DNA of 64,000 nucleotides from Dryomyza anilis (GCA_951804985.1 OX638132.1:90648696-90712695); one strand, 5' to 3'. Positions 36,310-48,619 are shown, numbered from the stretch's first letter. Program-made: numbers and translations. The notes: generated from the letters alone by a model not told the origin.

Positions 36310-36430
36310 TTTATTATCAGGGAATCCGATTCCCGTTCCAAACAAAAAATATATGTGGGTTCCAAATACGGTTACGGTTCCCAACATCGAAACGGTTCCG
36401 ATTCCGATTTTTTCTGATCCTTTCTTATTA
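36310..36430. repeat. GGTTCCG-rich short repeat
   Basis: Several copies of GGTTCCGATTCC-like units; related in reverse to GGAACCGGAATCGG units at 46430-46690. Confidence 0.5.
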
Positions 36431-38500
36431 TTATTTATCATAAAATTATTATAGAGGTAAAATTTATTAAGCTAAATTTGTTAAAATTTTAAATGTTAAA
36501 TTTTATAAAATTAAATTTATAAGTAAAACAGAAATTAAATAATTTAATCAAAAAGTTTTGTTAAATATATACAAAATTTCAAATAATTTTACAATTTAAA
36601 TCAGCAAATGCGCTTTAACTAAATTTCGTCGTTAATCACTTTAATTTATACAACAAACGCGTTTGCTATATTTACAACAAAAAAAAAGATCTTGTAATAA
36701 TAGCAAAATAAAGTAATTTAAAAATTGTAATAATACAAATAAATAACACAATTGTCATATTAACGAAATTTAATTGATTGTGTTTACAATAAATTTTCGT
36801 AATTATAGAAAAAAACTTGTTTTATCTAAAAAGATATCGTATTATATCATTGTAATTTATATTTTTATTAAATATACTCATTAAAATATTTATTGTATTT
36901 ACGATATTTCATTTTGGAGCCCTTAAAAATATTGTCATAATTTGTAGTTTATCTACTTTTATAAACTACAGACTGTGATAGCATTAAAAAAATTGTTAAA
37001 ACAACAACAGCATTGATAAAATTAATGTTTTGAATGAATTTTACCTCTTTAATGATGACAGAAACATAATTTGTAACTATGAATATAATTTATTTATTAC
37101 TATTTATTTAAACTTTATATTATTTAAACTCATAATATTATTGGCGAATTAATGTAAATATTTAAAACCCCTTTTTTGTTAAAGTTTTTGCTATTTTGGT
37201 AAACCTGTTTGAATATTATTTTTATATATTTTATATTTTATTCTAAATTATATAAATAGTTTTTTTCTGGTCCTTTAGTAATTACTAAACAATTTATTTT
37301 TAATTAGTTTATAAGACACTTAAATTATTATTTTTATGTTTACAAATAAAAGGATGGGAATTTGTTTAAGCACCGCTTTCCTTACTATTAAAAAATTATG
37401 AGAAAAAATTATTTTTATGTTAGTTTATTAGTAAGGCATATAAACAAAAAAAACATCATTTGTAATTTAGCTTAATTGAAATTAGATAATTTTACAAAAA
37501 TACATTATTTATTATTTTAATATTAATATATATATATTGATGTTCAGTCATATAAACAGAAATTGTAATAAATTAAGTATTTAAAATAAATAAAAATTTA
37601 ATACATTCTTCTTGTTTTATATATTTTCCTAATGGTCGGTTGCATAAAAATGAGAATATTAATTAAAAGTAAGCTGATTTTTTATGAAAAGATTAGACAT
37701 TTTGTATGAAAAGATTTAAAATTAATACGGTTAATGCCCAGCAATAAATCAAGGAATGTTGTCGACTTAAGTCAACTTGAATATCGTTTATGATTTGGTT
37801 AAAATAAACTGATAAATTTGAAAATATTAGAAAATAAGGACAAATCATCGGAAAAGCATATTAGTAAAAATAAATTTTATATTTTAAATCATTGGTAATA
37901 CAAGAGAGAATACCTATTTCGACAATGGTATTATTTGTTCTGTGTCCTTTCTACTCTTTGAGTTATATGCGTTTAAAAAACTTAACTGTGAAATAAAATT
38001 TTTCTTTTAAAATTAAGATAATATATTTATTATTATATTTATATAGAATTTTTATTCTGGATATATTGCAACAGAGTATATTGATGATATGAATGAAAGA
38101 TACGGTCGATGCAATATTGTAAGGTTTTAAATTATGTTATTTTAAAATAAAGATTCAAAAAATAATACCATGAGTAGAATCTCTAGTAATTTTAGTAATT
38201 TAAAATAAAAATAAAACAATTTTTATATAATATGCTTTTCCGGTAATTCACAAATACCTTTTTTTCTTAATTTTTAAACTTTAACCGGTTGTTGCAACCA
38301 AATCATAAACTATATTCAAGTTTCTTAAAGCCATAACATTCCTTGATTTGTTCATAGACAATAACTGTTTCAATTTTTATTCAATGGCAAATGTTTTTTT
38401 TTTAAATGCAGCGAAAAATGCAAAATGATATGAATGAAGACAGGGAGGAACAAAAGTGCTCATTTTGCTGAACATTGTTATCTACCTAAATACAATGTAT
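36430..38500. other. Extremely AT-rich spacer, no gene seen
   Basis: Over 2 kb of AT-rich DNA with no ORF, no clear repeat family and no splice-like island. Confidence 0.6.
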
Positions 38501-38504
38501 GATT

Positions 38505-38610
38505 TAGTATGTCTAATTTGACGCTTGATATCGTTACGAGAATGGGTCCGATAACGTGTGAATTATCCTGCATCTCGTGACGAAATCGTAACAAAATCGT
38601 TACTATTGGC
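38505..38610 (+). mobile_element. Family B fragment
   Basis: Matches only the right third of family B (TTGACGCTTGATATCGTTAC, GAATGGGTCCGATAACGTG), diverged. Confidence 0.6.
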
Positions 38611-38629
38611 AATTGGAATGAAAATGAAA

Positions 38630-39010
38630 TTATGTGCCGAAACATCTTTTTTAAGAAACATTTGTTTAATATTGTCAAATATTTTTTTTTTGTTTTGCAA
38701 ATGGTAATTTCGACATGTCTTTCATAAAATATTTTATTTTTTTCGAACATTGGTGTTTTTGTCGAATCATTTTATTTTTTTTTTTTGAAAAATTGTGATT
38801 TCGACCATTGTATCCAACATTTTTTTTAACAAAAATTTTTTTCGAACATGAAGATGGTGATTTTTTTTACGAAATTAAAAAACAAAATATTTCGAAATTT
38901 TTTAATCCAATGTAGGTTTTTGTCGACCAAACATTTTTTAACAATATTCTTTTGATAAACAAAATGTAAAATTTTTGCTTTATATTGTACACCCAAATTT
39001 TTAAACAAAA
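38630..39010 (-). repeat. Family K repeat
   Basis: Repeated blocks of TTTTCGAACATTGGTGTTTTTGTCG type; the reverse complements (CGACAAAAACAACAATGTTCG) occur at 61030-61350 and 62820-63060. Low-complexity poly-T/A links the blocks. Confidence 0.55.
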
Positions 39011-39128
39011 GTTACCATCAGTCTGTGGTTCAGAAATATTGGGAGCACTGCAAATGGAGTAGATTTAGAAAAATTGAGTAAAAAGGAGTAGAATTGAAAA
39101 TATTGCTATTTCAGATAAATTAATAGAT

Positions 39129-39527
39129 ACCCAGTCTGCTATGTCTCGAAAACCTTCGATACCACGAAGCTTTCTCGAATAACTTCGATAAAATAGTTCG
39201 ATCTCGTTGCTTTCTCGATTCTAATTTTTAAACATTTTCGTACATTCAAATTATTGGACAAGATGCGATATTTAAACATTTATCACATCGATATCGCAAT
39301 ATTTTTCGCAGGAATCTCGAACTTTGTTCATTTTTTTCTTCGATATCGTTCCGATTTCGAAAAATTTCTCGTGTCGAGAAAACTCCGACAGAACGTTCCG
39401 ATATCTACCTACCATATAGATACAATTTGACGCTCGATATCGTTACGAGAACGGTTCCGATATCGTATGATTTCTCCATCTACTCGCAATGATCTCGTAA
39501 CGATATCGATACGAATGGCATACTGGG
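39129..39527 (+). mobile_element. Family B element, complete copy
   Basis: ACCCAGTCTGCTATGTCTCG to CGAATGGCATACTGGG, 399 bp, colinear with 5828-6230. It lies directly upstream of the reverse-transcriptase fragment. Confidence 0.8.
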
Positions 39528-39589
39528 TAGTTCAATTTATAATATTTTTAATTCATTTATGATTTTTTTGAATTTCTACAATGCTGATG

Positions 39590-40555
39590 CATTAACTGAA
39601 ACACCAAATGAAATTGGGAGAATTGGGAACAGTCTCCCCGATACGTTTAATACCGAACGAGGTTTCAGACAAGGCGATTCCCTATCGTGTGACTTCTTCA
39701 ACCTAATAATGGAAAAGATTGTAAGAGCTGCACAACTCCATCACAATGGCACTATCTTCAACAAGAGTACCATGCTGCTCGCGTGCGCTGATGATATCGA
39801 CATCATTGGGCAGAGCGTGCGAGCAGTCAGTGCAGCATTCTCCAGTTTAGAGAGGGAATCGCGTCGAATGGGTCTTACGGTGAACGAGGACAAGACCAAG
39901 TACCTAGTGTCTCAACAAACAAAGAGTCCCGTCGTCTTGGACAACACGTCACTATTGACAACCACAACTTCGAAGTTGTGAAGGACTTCGTATACCTAGG
40001 AACCAGCATCAACAAGGAAAACAATGTCAGCCTGGAGATTAGCCGAAGAATAACTCTTGCCAACAGGTGTTACTTTGGGCTCAGTAGGCAATTGAGGAGC
40101 AGAGCCCTCTCTCGACGGACAAAAATTACGCTCTATAAGTCGCTCATCATGCCAGTCCACCTCTATGGCGCTGAGGCATGGACGCTCGCCAACACCGATA
40201 AGCGAGCTTAAGGAGCGTTCGAGAGAAAGATTATTCTGAAAATCTATGGCCCAATATGCGTTGAAAACGAGTACAGAATCAGATGGAACGACGAGCTGTA
40301 TGAGCTCTACGCCGACATTGACATAGTCAGGCGCATTAAGATCCAGCGCCTACGCTGGCTTGGACATGTCGAGCGTATGGATGAAAGCGCTCCAACAAAA
40401 AAAGATGTTCAATTCTGTACCCAGTGGTGGTCAACGTAGGAGAGGGCGTCCGAATCTCCGGTAGAACGACCAAGTGCGAGACAACCTGACAGCACTTGGA
40501 GTGCAAAACTGGCGCCAGCGCGCGCAATGCGGAAGCGACTGGCGAGAGGTGATTG
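39590..40555 (+). pseudogene. Non-LTR retrotransposon reverse transcriptase, decayed
   Basis: The first part (39590-39940) shows the RT signatures GFRQGDSLSCDFFNLIMEK and LACADDIDIIG, where the usual YADD is CADD, then MGLTVNEDKTKYL. A frameshift near 39940 leads to the C-terminal part in another frame: FEVVKDFVYLGTSINKE, SLIMPVHLYGAEAWTL, an in-frame TAA at 40209-40211, then IKIQRLRWLGHVERMDES. Another frameshift near 40400 leads to GGQRRRGRPNLR, and a TAG follows. The N-terminal endonuclease and palm start are missing, so this is a 5'-truncated copy, typical of non-LTR elements. The clade is not certain (RTE/CR1-like thumb region). No poly-A tail remains. Confidence 0.9.
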
Positions 40556-40559
40556 CTTT

Positions 40560-42858
40560 TTTATTCCTTTTATTCCATCGAATTCGAGGCATATTCGATC
40601 GAATTCGATTTTAAATGCAAAATTATAAACCAACTATTTTGAAGTCGATATCAATGCTGAAGACAAAGCACACTGATTGAATTCATTGAAAAAAACCGTA
40701 TATTGTACTCAGATATCGAATTTAAAATTAAAATCGTTTGTTTTCAAAATGTAGCAAATGTAAAAGATCCTAATTTGAAAATACCCACCAAAAGTTGATC
40801 ATTCCCCGAATACCCGCTAAGACTAAAATTCCCCACCATTTGGGGAATACTCCTCCAGTTGGTATCACTGAATAAGAAATATATTTTGTTAACAACCGCT
40901 CTCGCTGTTCAACCGCAACCGAAATTATTCAAAAATAAAGGTTTCTCTCAGACCGATACCGAAAATTTTCAGAAATAAAGGTTTCCCTCAGTACAAAACA
41001 GTTTTTTTTGTTTTATTTACTTTTCGGGTTTTCACAGATAAATGTTATTTAGTGTGAATTATTATTCAGGATTTTTTACGAAATAAAAAATTTAAGTATT
41101 AAATGATCACAAAATTGCATAGATACAGAATCGAAACACTGAAAACGCTTTTTTATAAAACTTAAATCCGATAAAACCAAAATCGAAAAACGAAATTTGT
41201 AATAACAAAAGGCTATTTTAAAACATAATATTTTACGAAAAATCTAAATTTTCGTTAAAAATTAATAAATAATATTTCGAAAACATATTTGCAAATTCAA
41301 ATGTTTACTACAAAATTTGAATTTTACAATGAATTCAAATTTCCAAATTGAAATTAAAGGAATTAAAGTCAAAAGTCAATGTGTAGAACATCTATTTTAA
41401 CATTTCTTAAAAGAACAGAAAATGATACCATTACCAAAATAAATCAAATGCCTTTTGAGAATAACTGTTGCATACGTGAAAAAGCAGCTGACAAAATGAA
41501 CGACCCGTGTTCAAGTTTCAAACTTTAAAGTATTTCACTTTCAAATAGAAATACTTAGAATTTAGTCAAGAAAACATCACAAAAACTGCAAAGAAACTTA
41601 AAAAGTACAAACTGCTTATTGAATTTCAACAACAACAACAAGATGTTTAAATTAAAAAGGAAATTTAAACCACTTAGGAAAACATTGTTTTGTCTGTCGA
41701 AACCATAGAAATGATACCGACATAAAATTATGTCAAGGAGCAATAATTTTTGCAAATATTTATAGAACTATATAGACTATAAATGTATTAATATAGGTTA
41801 TGCATAACAAACAAAAAATGGTTTCACAAAACTTTCCCTTTTTTTTTTGACCAATGCTGACAAATTCTTTCATGTCGAACGGAAATAGAAATATAAAAAA
41901 ATGATTATCGAACGGAACTCATAGCACATAAAGTGTGTGTGTGTGTTTGTTGGCAGCTGTCAACAAAACATCAAAAAACAAAAAAAAAAAAAACAAATAT
42001 TAAATGACAGCACTCGACGCTTAGAGCTGCCAAATGTTGACAACTTAAGCGACAATCAAATCAAATTATTTCCTCAATTGAATGTCAATAAAATAAAATA
42101 TAACGATGTTGCCAGACAAAAGTCCACCAGAGAGCACTAAAATATTTATTTTTATATGTTTATTAACATTTGGAACCAAATTTTTATTATATTTCCAACT
42201 CGTGGCCCAAAGGCGTAGTATTATAGTTCCCGTGGGCCAACTCAGCGAAAAAGAAGGTGAAGTTATTGTTGGTTGGGTTGGTTGGTGGTCGTCTGAAACC
42301 ATACATTAAATTTGATTTTCCAAGCACGTACGCACATTTTCTGCAACCCAACTACTCATTCGATTCAATACGATTTCCCTCCAACGATTTTTGATTACGT
42401 CCCAAAAATATTGCCATTGGTTTCATGTGTATGTTGCTGTCGCAAAAGAGCAACCGTTGCGACGTCATTTTTCGGTGGACTCCGAAATGGCTAAATGTGC
42501 GCACAATTCATATGTGGCTGCAGCCAAAAAGAGAAAAATCGAATGGCTAAAATCCATTAACGAATTTCCATTTCATCAACTTTAAAGAGATTAAATTGAA
42601 TTTTCACTTTGTAGACCTAGCAATAGACCAAATGGTTTAAATTCAAGAGAATTTGTTTCCACTTCGCAGGAAGTAATGTGTTTGTTAGTGTGGTATGGTA
42701 CCCAGCGGGAAATGACATCATTGTTGACCAGGGCATCAAAGATGAATCGAGGACATTGCAAAATTTGTCATTGATGAATATGGTTACAACTATTTCATAA
42801 AGCACGTTGCATTAGAGATGTCATTCGCCATATGTCATCATAGATATATCAAGAACAT
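40560..42858. other. Intergenic DNA, no gene seen
   Basis: 40900-41000 has repeated AATAAAGGTTTC and ACCGATACCG-like blocks resembling 60840-60950 in reverse. 41940-42600 is less AT-rich and unique in the window but has only short ORFs without recognisable similarity. Confidence 0.55.
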
Positions 42859-43388
42859 CTTGTCATGCCAAAAGGGCGAATCTTTTCATTGGTTTGCTAT
42901 AACTCTTTATTGGAGCAAGATAAAATATTGGTGTAAAGATATTAATTGTTGGTTTTTAAAGCACGTATCGATTGGCATCATTACTTAAAAATATTTTACA
43001 AAACATTTTTCTTGCAAAAAACAAATGGCAAATTAATATTTGGAAAATTATTTTTAAATAATAATGCCAATCGATAGGTGCTTTAAAAACGACCAATAAA
43101 TGTCTCTACATCACTATGTTATCTTACGCAAACAAAGAGTTATAGTATAAAAAAACAAATATATTTGCATTTTGGTCACGATATAGCCTCAAAAAATCCA
43201 TATTTATAATTCAGTAAGTGGTCTAAATCGAAAGATATTTTATATACGTTATAATTATTTATAAATAAACCAAAATAACAAAATAATTTGAAAAAAAAGC
43301 AATTTTACCAATTTTTAAAGCACTTCATACTTAAAAATTTGATTTCCCTACATTTTTAAAAATGCACAGTCGCCCCTTTGGCATGACA
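42859..43388. mobile_element. Family E copy
   Basis: CTTGTCATGCCAAAAGGGCG to CGCCCCTTTGGCATGACA with the ATCGATTGGCATCATT / AATGCCAATCGATAGGTGC foldback in the middle; about 530 bp. Confidence 0.75.
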
Positions 43389-43597
43389 TTTAGTTTTCAT
43401 AATTCAATAAAATTATATATTATATGTGAAACAAGATCCATAATTTAATGATTCCTCTTACTGGATCAATAACTCAAATCTGTAAAAATTTAAAGTCCAA
43501 AATATGTAGAGAAACAAGAAAATTGCCATATTTATGTATTATGTAATAACTAAAAAAACTTGAGGCATTCTGCAAAAACTGAGTTTTAGGTCGTGAT

Positions 43598-45106
43598 TAC
43601 ACGGATAGAAAAGATTTGTTTGAATATGTTTGAATGTAATTAAAAAGTAATACGAAATTACCATACATGTAGTAGGAATGAAGTGTAATTAAATTATAAT
43701 CGAAATTGAATTTATTTTTGTTCACGTGTAAACATTATTATATTGTCCGGCAGAATCTGTCAAATTTACCATAAATATGTTAATTGCATTTGAATAAACT
43801 ATTTCTTGGCAATTTACTTGGTTAAAACTATGTTTTGAAACACAGAAAATGCTAATCAAATCTAAATAAAACGTATGTTCGCAACGCTCGTCTTAATTCG
43901 ATAATTTATAGACTTACGAAGTTGGCAACGTTGTGCAGCATTTTCTATCTACGCCATCTTTTGCCATCGTTTGAACATATTGATGTTTAAAATCAACCAA
44001 AAAAGAAATTAGATTTAAATAAATGTATTCTTGCAACATTCTTCTTGTATACGAAGTTGGCACTCGTTGAGCAGAATTTTTTACCTACGTCTCTTTTATC
44101 GTCGTTTGAAGTATGTATAGGATCATTTAAAACATACTGATGTTTGAAAACAAACAGCTCTCTTCTTGTATACAAAGTTGACACTCGGTGATCGGCATTT
44201 TCTGTGTACGTGTCTTCTGTTGTTCGTTGAGAAAACATGTTCGCATCGGTAATAATTTTCATACTTGTAAATTAAATAAATATACAAATTATGTTACAAA
44301 AAGTACAAATAGTAACAGAGTATAATATATAATTTAATAGTGCAGTATATTATTTCTGAAACTAATGTAAAAAACCACTAATAAAAATCAGTGTTTCGAT
44401 TGTCAAACACAATTCGGCATGTTTTTGTACAAAAGCGTCCGTGAATTCCTTGCCTATGCTATGTGCTGTACTGAGACCAACTGTAACTGTACCAAATATA
44501 AAACAAGTCTGGATCGTCTTGTTTAGCGTCTGCTGGTGCAATTGTGCATGCATTGATGCTGTCACTTGTACTTGCAATTTTAAACCAATTATTTATTTAT
44601 GCATTTAAAAATTTGTATATGAATTCAATTATTATAAATTCCCACTGTGGATGTTTGAAGATTTTTAATAAAAATTAATAAAAAAACAACATTTTTTTGT
44701 ATATTTTCACGATTTCTTTCCAAAAATATTGAAATATGTTTCCATGCAAACATACTACTTTTTGTACTGAAACAACTGATATGTTTCACTGGAAACATAT
44801 TTATATTCATGTCGTTCCAAATCAAGTTATATTTTAATCATATTTATGTTTCGGTTCAAATATTTATTTTGTTTGGATGTAGTAATTATTATGTTTCGAT
44901 TAGAACATACTCCATTTTAAGGGGCAACATTAAAATGTTTCCAGGATATTATAATGTAGGTCGGAGCTCATCACAACACTGTTCAAGTCTCAATACAACC
45001 CTGTTTACAAATGATTTATCAGTCAATTATATATTATGTTTACATAAAATTCCAATTAATGCCTGCAAAATTATGTTTGGGAGAGCCCTTTTTTTTGCAG
45101 CGCGTA
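43598..45106 (+). mobile_element. Family J element, uninterrupted
   Basis: Runs from TACACGGATAGAAAAGATTTG to GGGAGAGCCCTTTTTTTTGC and CAGCGCGTA, 1.5 kb. The same sequence occurs at 61355-62819 and, reversed and interrupted, at 55272-58699. The outermost TACACG / CGCGTA are inverted. It contains repeated ATGTTTC/GAAACAT palindromes and GAAGTTGGCA-like blocks. An apparent ORF at 44809-45150 has a counterpart in the other copies but no known domain. Confidence 0.75.
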
Positions 45107-45277
45107 GAATATTGAAATCCATCGGAAAATCATACTTAGATCGTGGATAAATAAAAAAGTCCTTCATTTGTTGTCTAGTGTTATTTATATTCGTACACTG
45201 AATGATATTGAAAACGGGCGTGATCGGTCGACTTTTCAACTGCGTTCCGCTCCGCTCACCTAAAAAACTTATACCTC

Positions 45278-45490
45278 CGAACTCTCTCACCATTTCAGCT
45301 TTGCGTGTTATAATTGTACTCCAAGTGGTGGGACCTACAGTTTAATGCCGAAGCCGATTAGCTAAGTGTGCTAAGTTTTTCATAGGCAATGTTTTACTCT
45401 CGTAGGTCGTATAGAAAAATGTTTTCTACGAAAAGTTGTTGACAGTAGCTGGGATCAAACCAGGGACATTTCGGCTCGTAGGCCAACGTC
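45278..45490 (-). mobile_element. SINE copy, truncated
   Basis: Reverse copy of the 5445 SINE: CTCTCACCATTTCAGCTTTG through GGATCAAACCAGGGACATTT (B box) to CGGCTCGTAGGCCAACG, lacking the A-box end. No clear target duplication. Confidence 0.75.
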
Positions 45491-45680
45491 GATCGAACGA
45501 CACTCGATAGTCTACTAACAAAAATCAACGGGAGACTTTTACCGGACGAAATTGACTTTTTAAGTAATTAAAATATTTGTAACCCCAGTTGACCGCTGGA
45601 CAATTTCATTTCTACACTGAAATTTAATTTTTTTAATTTATAATTATATACAGGCAGAAAATCTCTTTAATTCCAGAATA

Positions 45681-46382
45681 CACCTCACACTAAAAATTCA
45701 ATTTTTCACTAAAATTTCAATTTATCACTAGAAATTCAATTTTTTCAATAAAAAAAATCAGTTTTATACTAATTTTTAGTGAAAAATTAAATTTTACACT
45801 AAAAATTCGATTTTTAACAAAAAAAAATAATAATTTTTCACTATCAAAATTCAAATTTTCACTATAAATTCAATTTTTCACTAAAAATTCAAATTTTCAC
45901 TAAAAATTCAATTTTTCACTAAAAATTCAAATTTTCACTAAAAATTCAATTTTTCACTAAAAATTCAATTTTTCACTAAAAATTCAATTTTTCACTAAAA
46001 ATTCAAATTTTCTCAAAAAATTCAATTTTTCACTAAAAATTCAATTTTTTCACTAACATTCAATTTTTCACTAAAAATTCAATTTTTCACTAAAAATTCA
46101 ATTTTTCACTAAAAATTCAAATTTTCACTAAAAATTCAATTTTTCACTAAAAATTCAATTTTTCACTAAAAAATTCAAATTTTCACTAAAAATTCAATTT
46201 TTCACTAAAAACTCAATTATTCACTAAAAATTCAATTTTTCACTATAAATTCAATTTTTCACTAAAAATTCAATTTTTCACTAAAAATTCAATTTTTCAC
46301 TAAAAATTAAAATTTTCACTAAAAATTCAATTTTTACTAAAAATTCAAATTTTCACTATAAATTCAATTTTTCACTTTTTCA
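45681..46382. repeat. 19-bp satellite array (AAAAATTCAATTTTTCACT)
   Basis: About 36 units of 18-19 bp with small length and base changes. The unit includes AAATTCAATTTTT, close to an inverted repeat. It lies about 0.9 kb before gene 2. Confidence 0.95.
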
Positions 46383-46429
46383 CAAACTGAACCATTTTAA
46401 TTTTGAAAAAAAACAGATTCGAAACCTAT

Positions 46430-46700
46430 ATAATTTTTGGTTGGAACCGGAACCGGAATGCAATTTTAAAATATTTGAAACCAGATTCGGCACCGTTATT
46501 TCAAAGAATTTCAGTCCTTATCAGAGATTGCAAAGAACCGGAATCGGAACTGGAACCGATTAGATTTTTGGAACCCGAAACTTTTTAAAAAAAATGTGTG
46601 TAACCGGAATCCATATAATTTTCGGAATCGCTATTCGCCATTTTCGGAACAGCTATTCGGAAACGCTATTTTAAAAATCTTAGCACCAGAACCGATATTC
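46430..46700. repeat. GGAACCGGAAT-type short repeats
   Basis: Recurring GAACCGGAATCGGAAC, CCGGAACCGGAATG and TATATAATTTTTGG / TATATAATTTTCGG blocks. It gives a short spurious ORF. Confidence 0.6.
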
Positions 46701-47039
46701 AAAAGGTTTGAGTCCCTTATGTATATAATTTGTATTACTTAGGTAATACAAAATAATAAATTTGAATTAATTTGAAATTAAATACGTGCATAATAAGTTT
46801 TGTTTGGTATATTACATTTGATTTGAAGAAACCCTACTTCTATAGAACGAAAGCATTATCAATATATACCTATTTCCTTGTAATGGTTTAATTATTTATG
46901 GAAATGGACGTGTTTCGAACTAAAGTAATCATTTTAGATTACACAACACTAGTGCCACAATGCCGTTAAAGAGAACCAAAAACCATACAATTGATGACGT
47001 TTATCAATATGGTCTGTAATTGAACTACGTTGTATAGTT

Positions 47040-47230
47040 TTAGTAATAGAGAGTCACTTGCTCTTGCGCGAATGAGAGAGCAACTAAAAACAGTTAGTGA
47101 CTTTTACGATAACAAACAGCGGACAGAAAACAATGACTTAAAAACGAAATGCAAGCCATGCCGCATACGTAATTAAATGGCTAAAGTACGGTCGTATAAA
47201 AACCACTGACAGCTCATTGAACATTTACAT
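47040..47230 (+). promoter_or_regulatory. Promoter region of gene 2 with TATA box
   Basis: TATAAAAA at 47195-47202 lies 147 bases before the start codon. A weak initiator-like ACATTT occurs about 28 bases downstream (near 47222). Upstream, 47040-47100 holds an imperfect palindrome (GAGAGTCACTTGCTCTTGCG and GAGAGAGCAAC) with GAGA-type sequence. Strong TATA promoters fit the sharply timed expression known for Osiris genes. Confidence 0.6.
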
Positions 47231-47341
47231 ATCCGATTGGATTGTGTACGAGCGCAGTTAGAGGCCGGCCGCACACGATTAAAACCCCAACTACTACTAC
47301 AACTACTACGTAAGGACTCAACGAGGACTCAAAGCTGCAGA

Positions 47342-47783
47342 ATGAACAGCTACACAGTCGCCATTTTGTTTGTGGCTCTGGCCGCAGGTGGTGCACTCGC
47401 GCAGGCGCCCCGACAATCGGCCACCGATTTGGCCTTTGACATGTACCGCAGCTGTCTGAAGGATTTCAATACGGCTTGCGTGCGACCCAAGGCCATGCAA
47501 TGGTTCGACGATGTCGTCAACCAGAATGAGATACACATCACCGAAAAGCTCTCGATAGTGCGTACGGGCGTCGTGGCACCTGCTCAGCAACAACAACAAC
47601 GTTCGGTCAATCCTCAGGAACAATTCTTCAATAGTATTGATGACTTTTTAGCTACGCATGCGCTGCGCGTCAAGGCACCCGAATTCTTCCAGACCGCCGA
47701 GGCTCGTTCATTGGTGCCCGGCTTTTTGCTGGAGAATGCCTTGACCAAGGGTGCTGTGGTGCCATTGGCTGAACGTGCCGAAG
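47342..47783 (+). CDS. Osi: Gene 2 exon 1
   Basis: ATG to donor GAAG|GTTTGT; ends phase 1. The reading frame runs 26 bases past the donor to a TAG in the intron, so unspliced RNA would give a truncated protein without the membrane domain. Includes the signal peptide, Cys pair and a short Gln run. Confidence 0.95.
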
Positions 47784-48403
47784 GTTTGTGGCAGCATGAT
47801 TTTTAGTTGAAATAATTGAAGTTTTTAATAAAAAAAAACTTTTAGGTCGCGGTTTTGTGCGCAAGGTTATGCTGCCCTTCCTGCTGGGTCTGAAGCTGAA
47901 GACCACCGTCTTGGTGCCCATGGCTTTGGGTCTCATCGCACTCAAAACCTGGAAGGCCATGACTTTGGGTCTGTTGTCGTTGGTGCTGTCGGGTGCTTTG
48001 GTCATCTTCAAAGTAACCAAGCCCAAGGTAACTTTTTGAGATATCATAAATTTAATCAAATTCTAAAATTAAACCCGCTCTATTAAAGATTGTCAACTAC
48101 GAGGTCGTGCACTATCCACACCATGATCACATCGAACACTTGCCGCATCATGTGGAACATATTGTGCCCCATCATGTGGAACACATTGTGCCACATCATT
48201 TGGATCATCATTTGGACCATCATCTGGACCATCATTTGGATCATCATATCGAGCATCATTTGGACTTGCCCCACCATGTCGAACATATCGAGCATTTGGA
48301 ACATAGCGCACCCGGTTGGGAGCCACATTCCGGTTGGGCACGTTCTTCGCAGGAGCCACAAAATGCTCAGGATATGGCCTATGCTGGACAGCAGAGACGT
48401 TAA
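47342..48403 (+). CDS. Osi: Osiris-family (DUF1676) protein, three exons
   Basis: Gene-level entry. The join is 47342-47783, 47846-48027 and 48089-48403; 939 nt, 312 residues. Signal peptide [20 protein letters not shown] with predicted cleavage before Gln21. Cys38 and Cys46 (seven residues between) form the Osiris Cys pair, followed by [18 protein letters not shown]. Residues 148-208 are the hydrophobic domain with [20 protein letters not shown]. The tail is a [10 protein letters not shown] / HHLD repeat. AQDMAY at 301-306 fits the family's AQxLxY motif, with Met for Leu. Osiris proteins act in the secretory pathway or plasma membrane of cuticle-forming epithelia. The ATG at 47342 is chosen because it begins the signal peptide and follows the TATA box by 147 bases. 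It could be Osi6 or Osi7; not resolved here. Confidence 0.95.
47784..47845 (+). other. Gene 2 intron 1, 62 bp
   Basis: GTTTGT donor (non-consensus at position 3) and AAACTTTTAG acceptor. The length is typical of short fly introns and contrasts with the multi-kilobase introns of gene 1. Confidence 0.9.
47846..48027 (+). CDS. Osi: Gene 2 exon 2: hydrophobic domain
   Basis: Phase 1 in, phase 0 out; donor CCCAAG|GTAACT. Encodes [18 protein letters not shown] through [10 protein letters not shown]. It is the counterpart of gene 1 exon 3 with identical flanking phases. Confidence 0.95.
48089..48403 (+). CDS. Osi: Gene 2 exon 3: His-rich tail and stop
   Basis: Acceptor TATTAAAG (48088), TAA at 48401-48403. 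Encodes [19 protein letters not shown] followed by repeated HHVEHIVP and HHLD units and the AQDMAY motif. The DNA repeats CATCATTTGGACCAT-like units, so length variation is expected. Confidence 0.95.
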   Translation: MVNYEVVHYPHHDHIEHLPHHVEHIVPHHVEHIVPHHLDHHLDHHLDHHLDHHIEHHLDLPHHVEHIEHLEHSAPGWEPHSGWARSSQEPQNAQDMAYAGQQRR

Positions 48404-48619
48404 ACAACCAATGAAGACGATTTGAGTACCTGCAGAGAATTAATACCGAACATGGAACAAAACGAAATTCAAACTAGTTTTAAGATTGTCGAAGGAACTA
48501 ATTTCCAAAGATTTAATTATTTATTTATTGCTAAATTATAATAATTTATTAGAATGTGTATAAAAGAATTTGTTATTATTTTATTTATTCCAGGAAAAGG
48601 GGTTTTCCTTAATTTTGTA

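Noticed and set aside
44809..45150. Conserved ORF (113 codons) also present at 62522-62872
   Set aside because: Both lie at the same place in family J, and similarity follows the DNA element. The protein has no recognisable domain and the frames diverge at the end.
47318..48059. Several open frames on the minus strand across gene 2
   Set aside because: They are shadows of the GC-rich Osiris exons, which have a signal peptide, family motifs and correct splice phases on the + strand.
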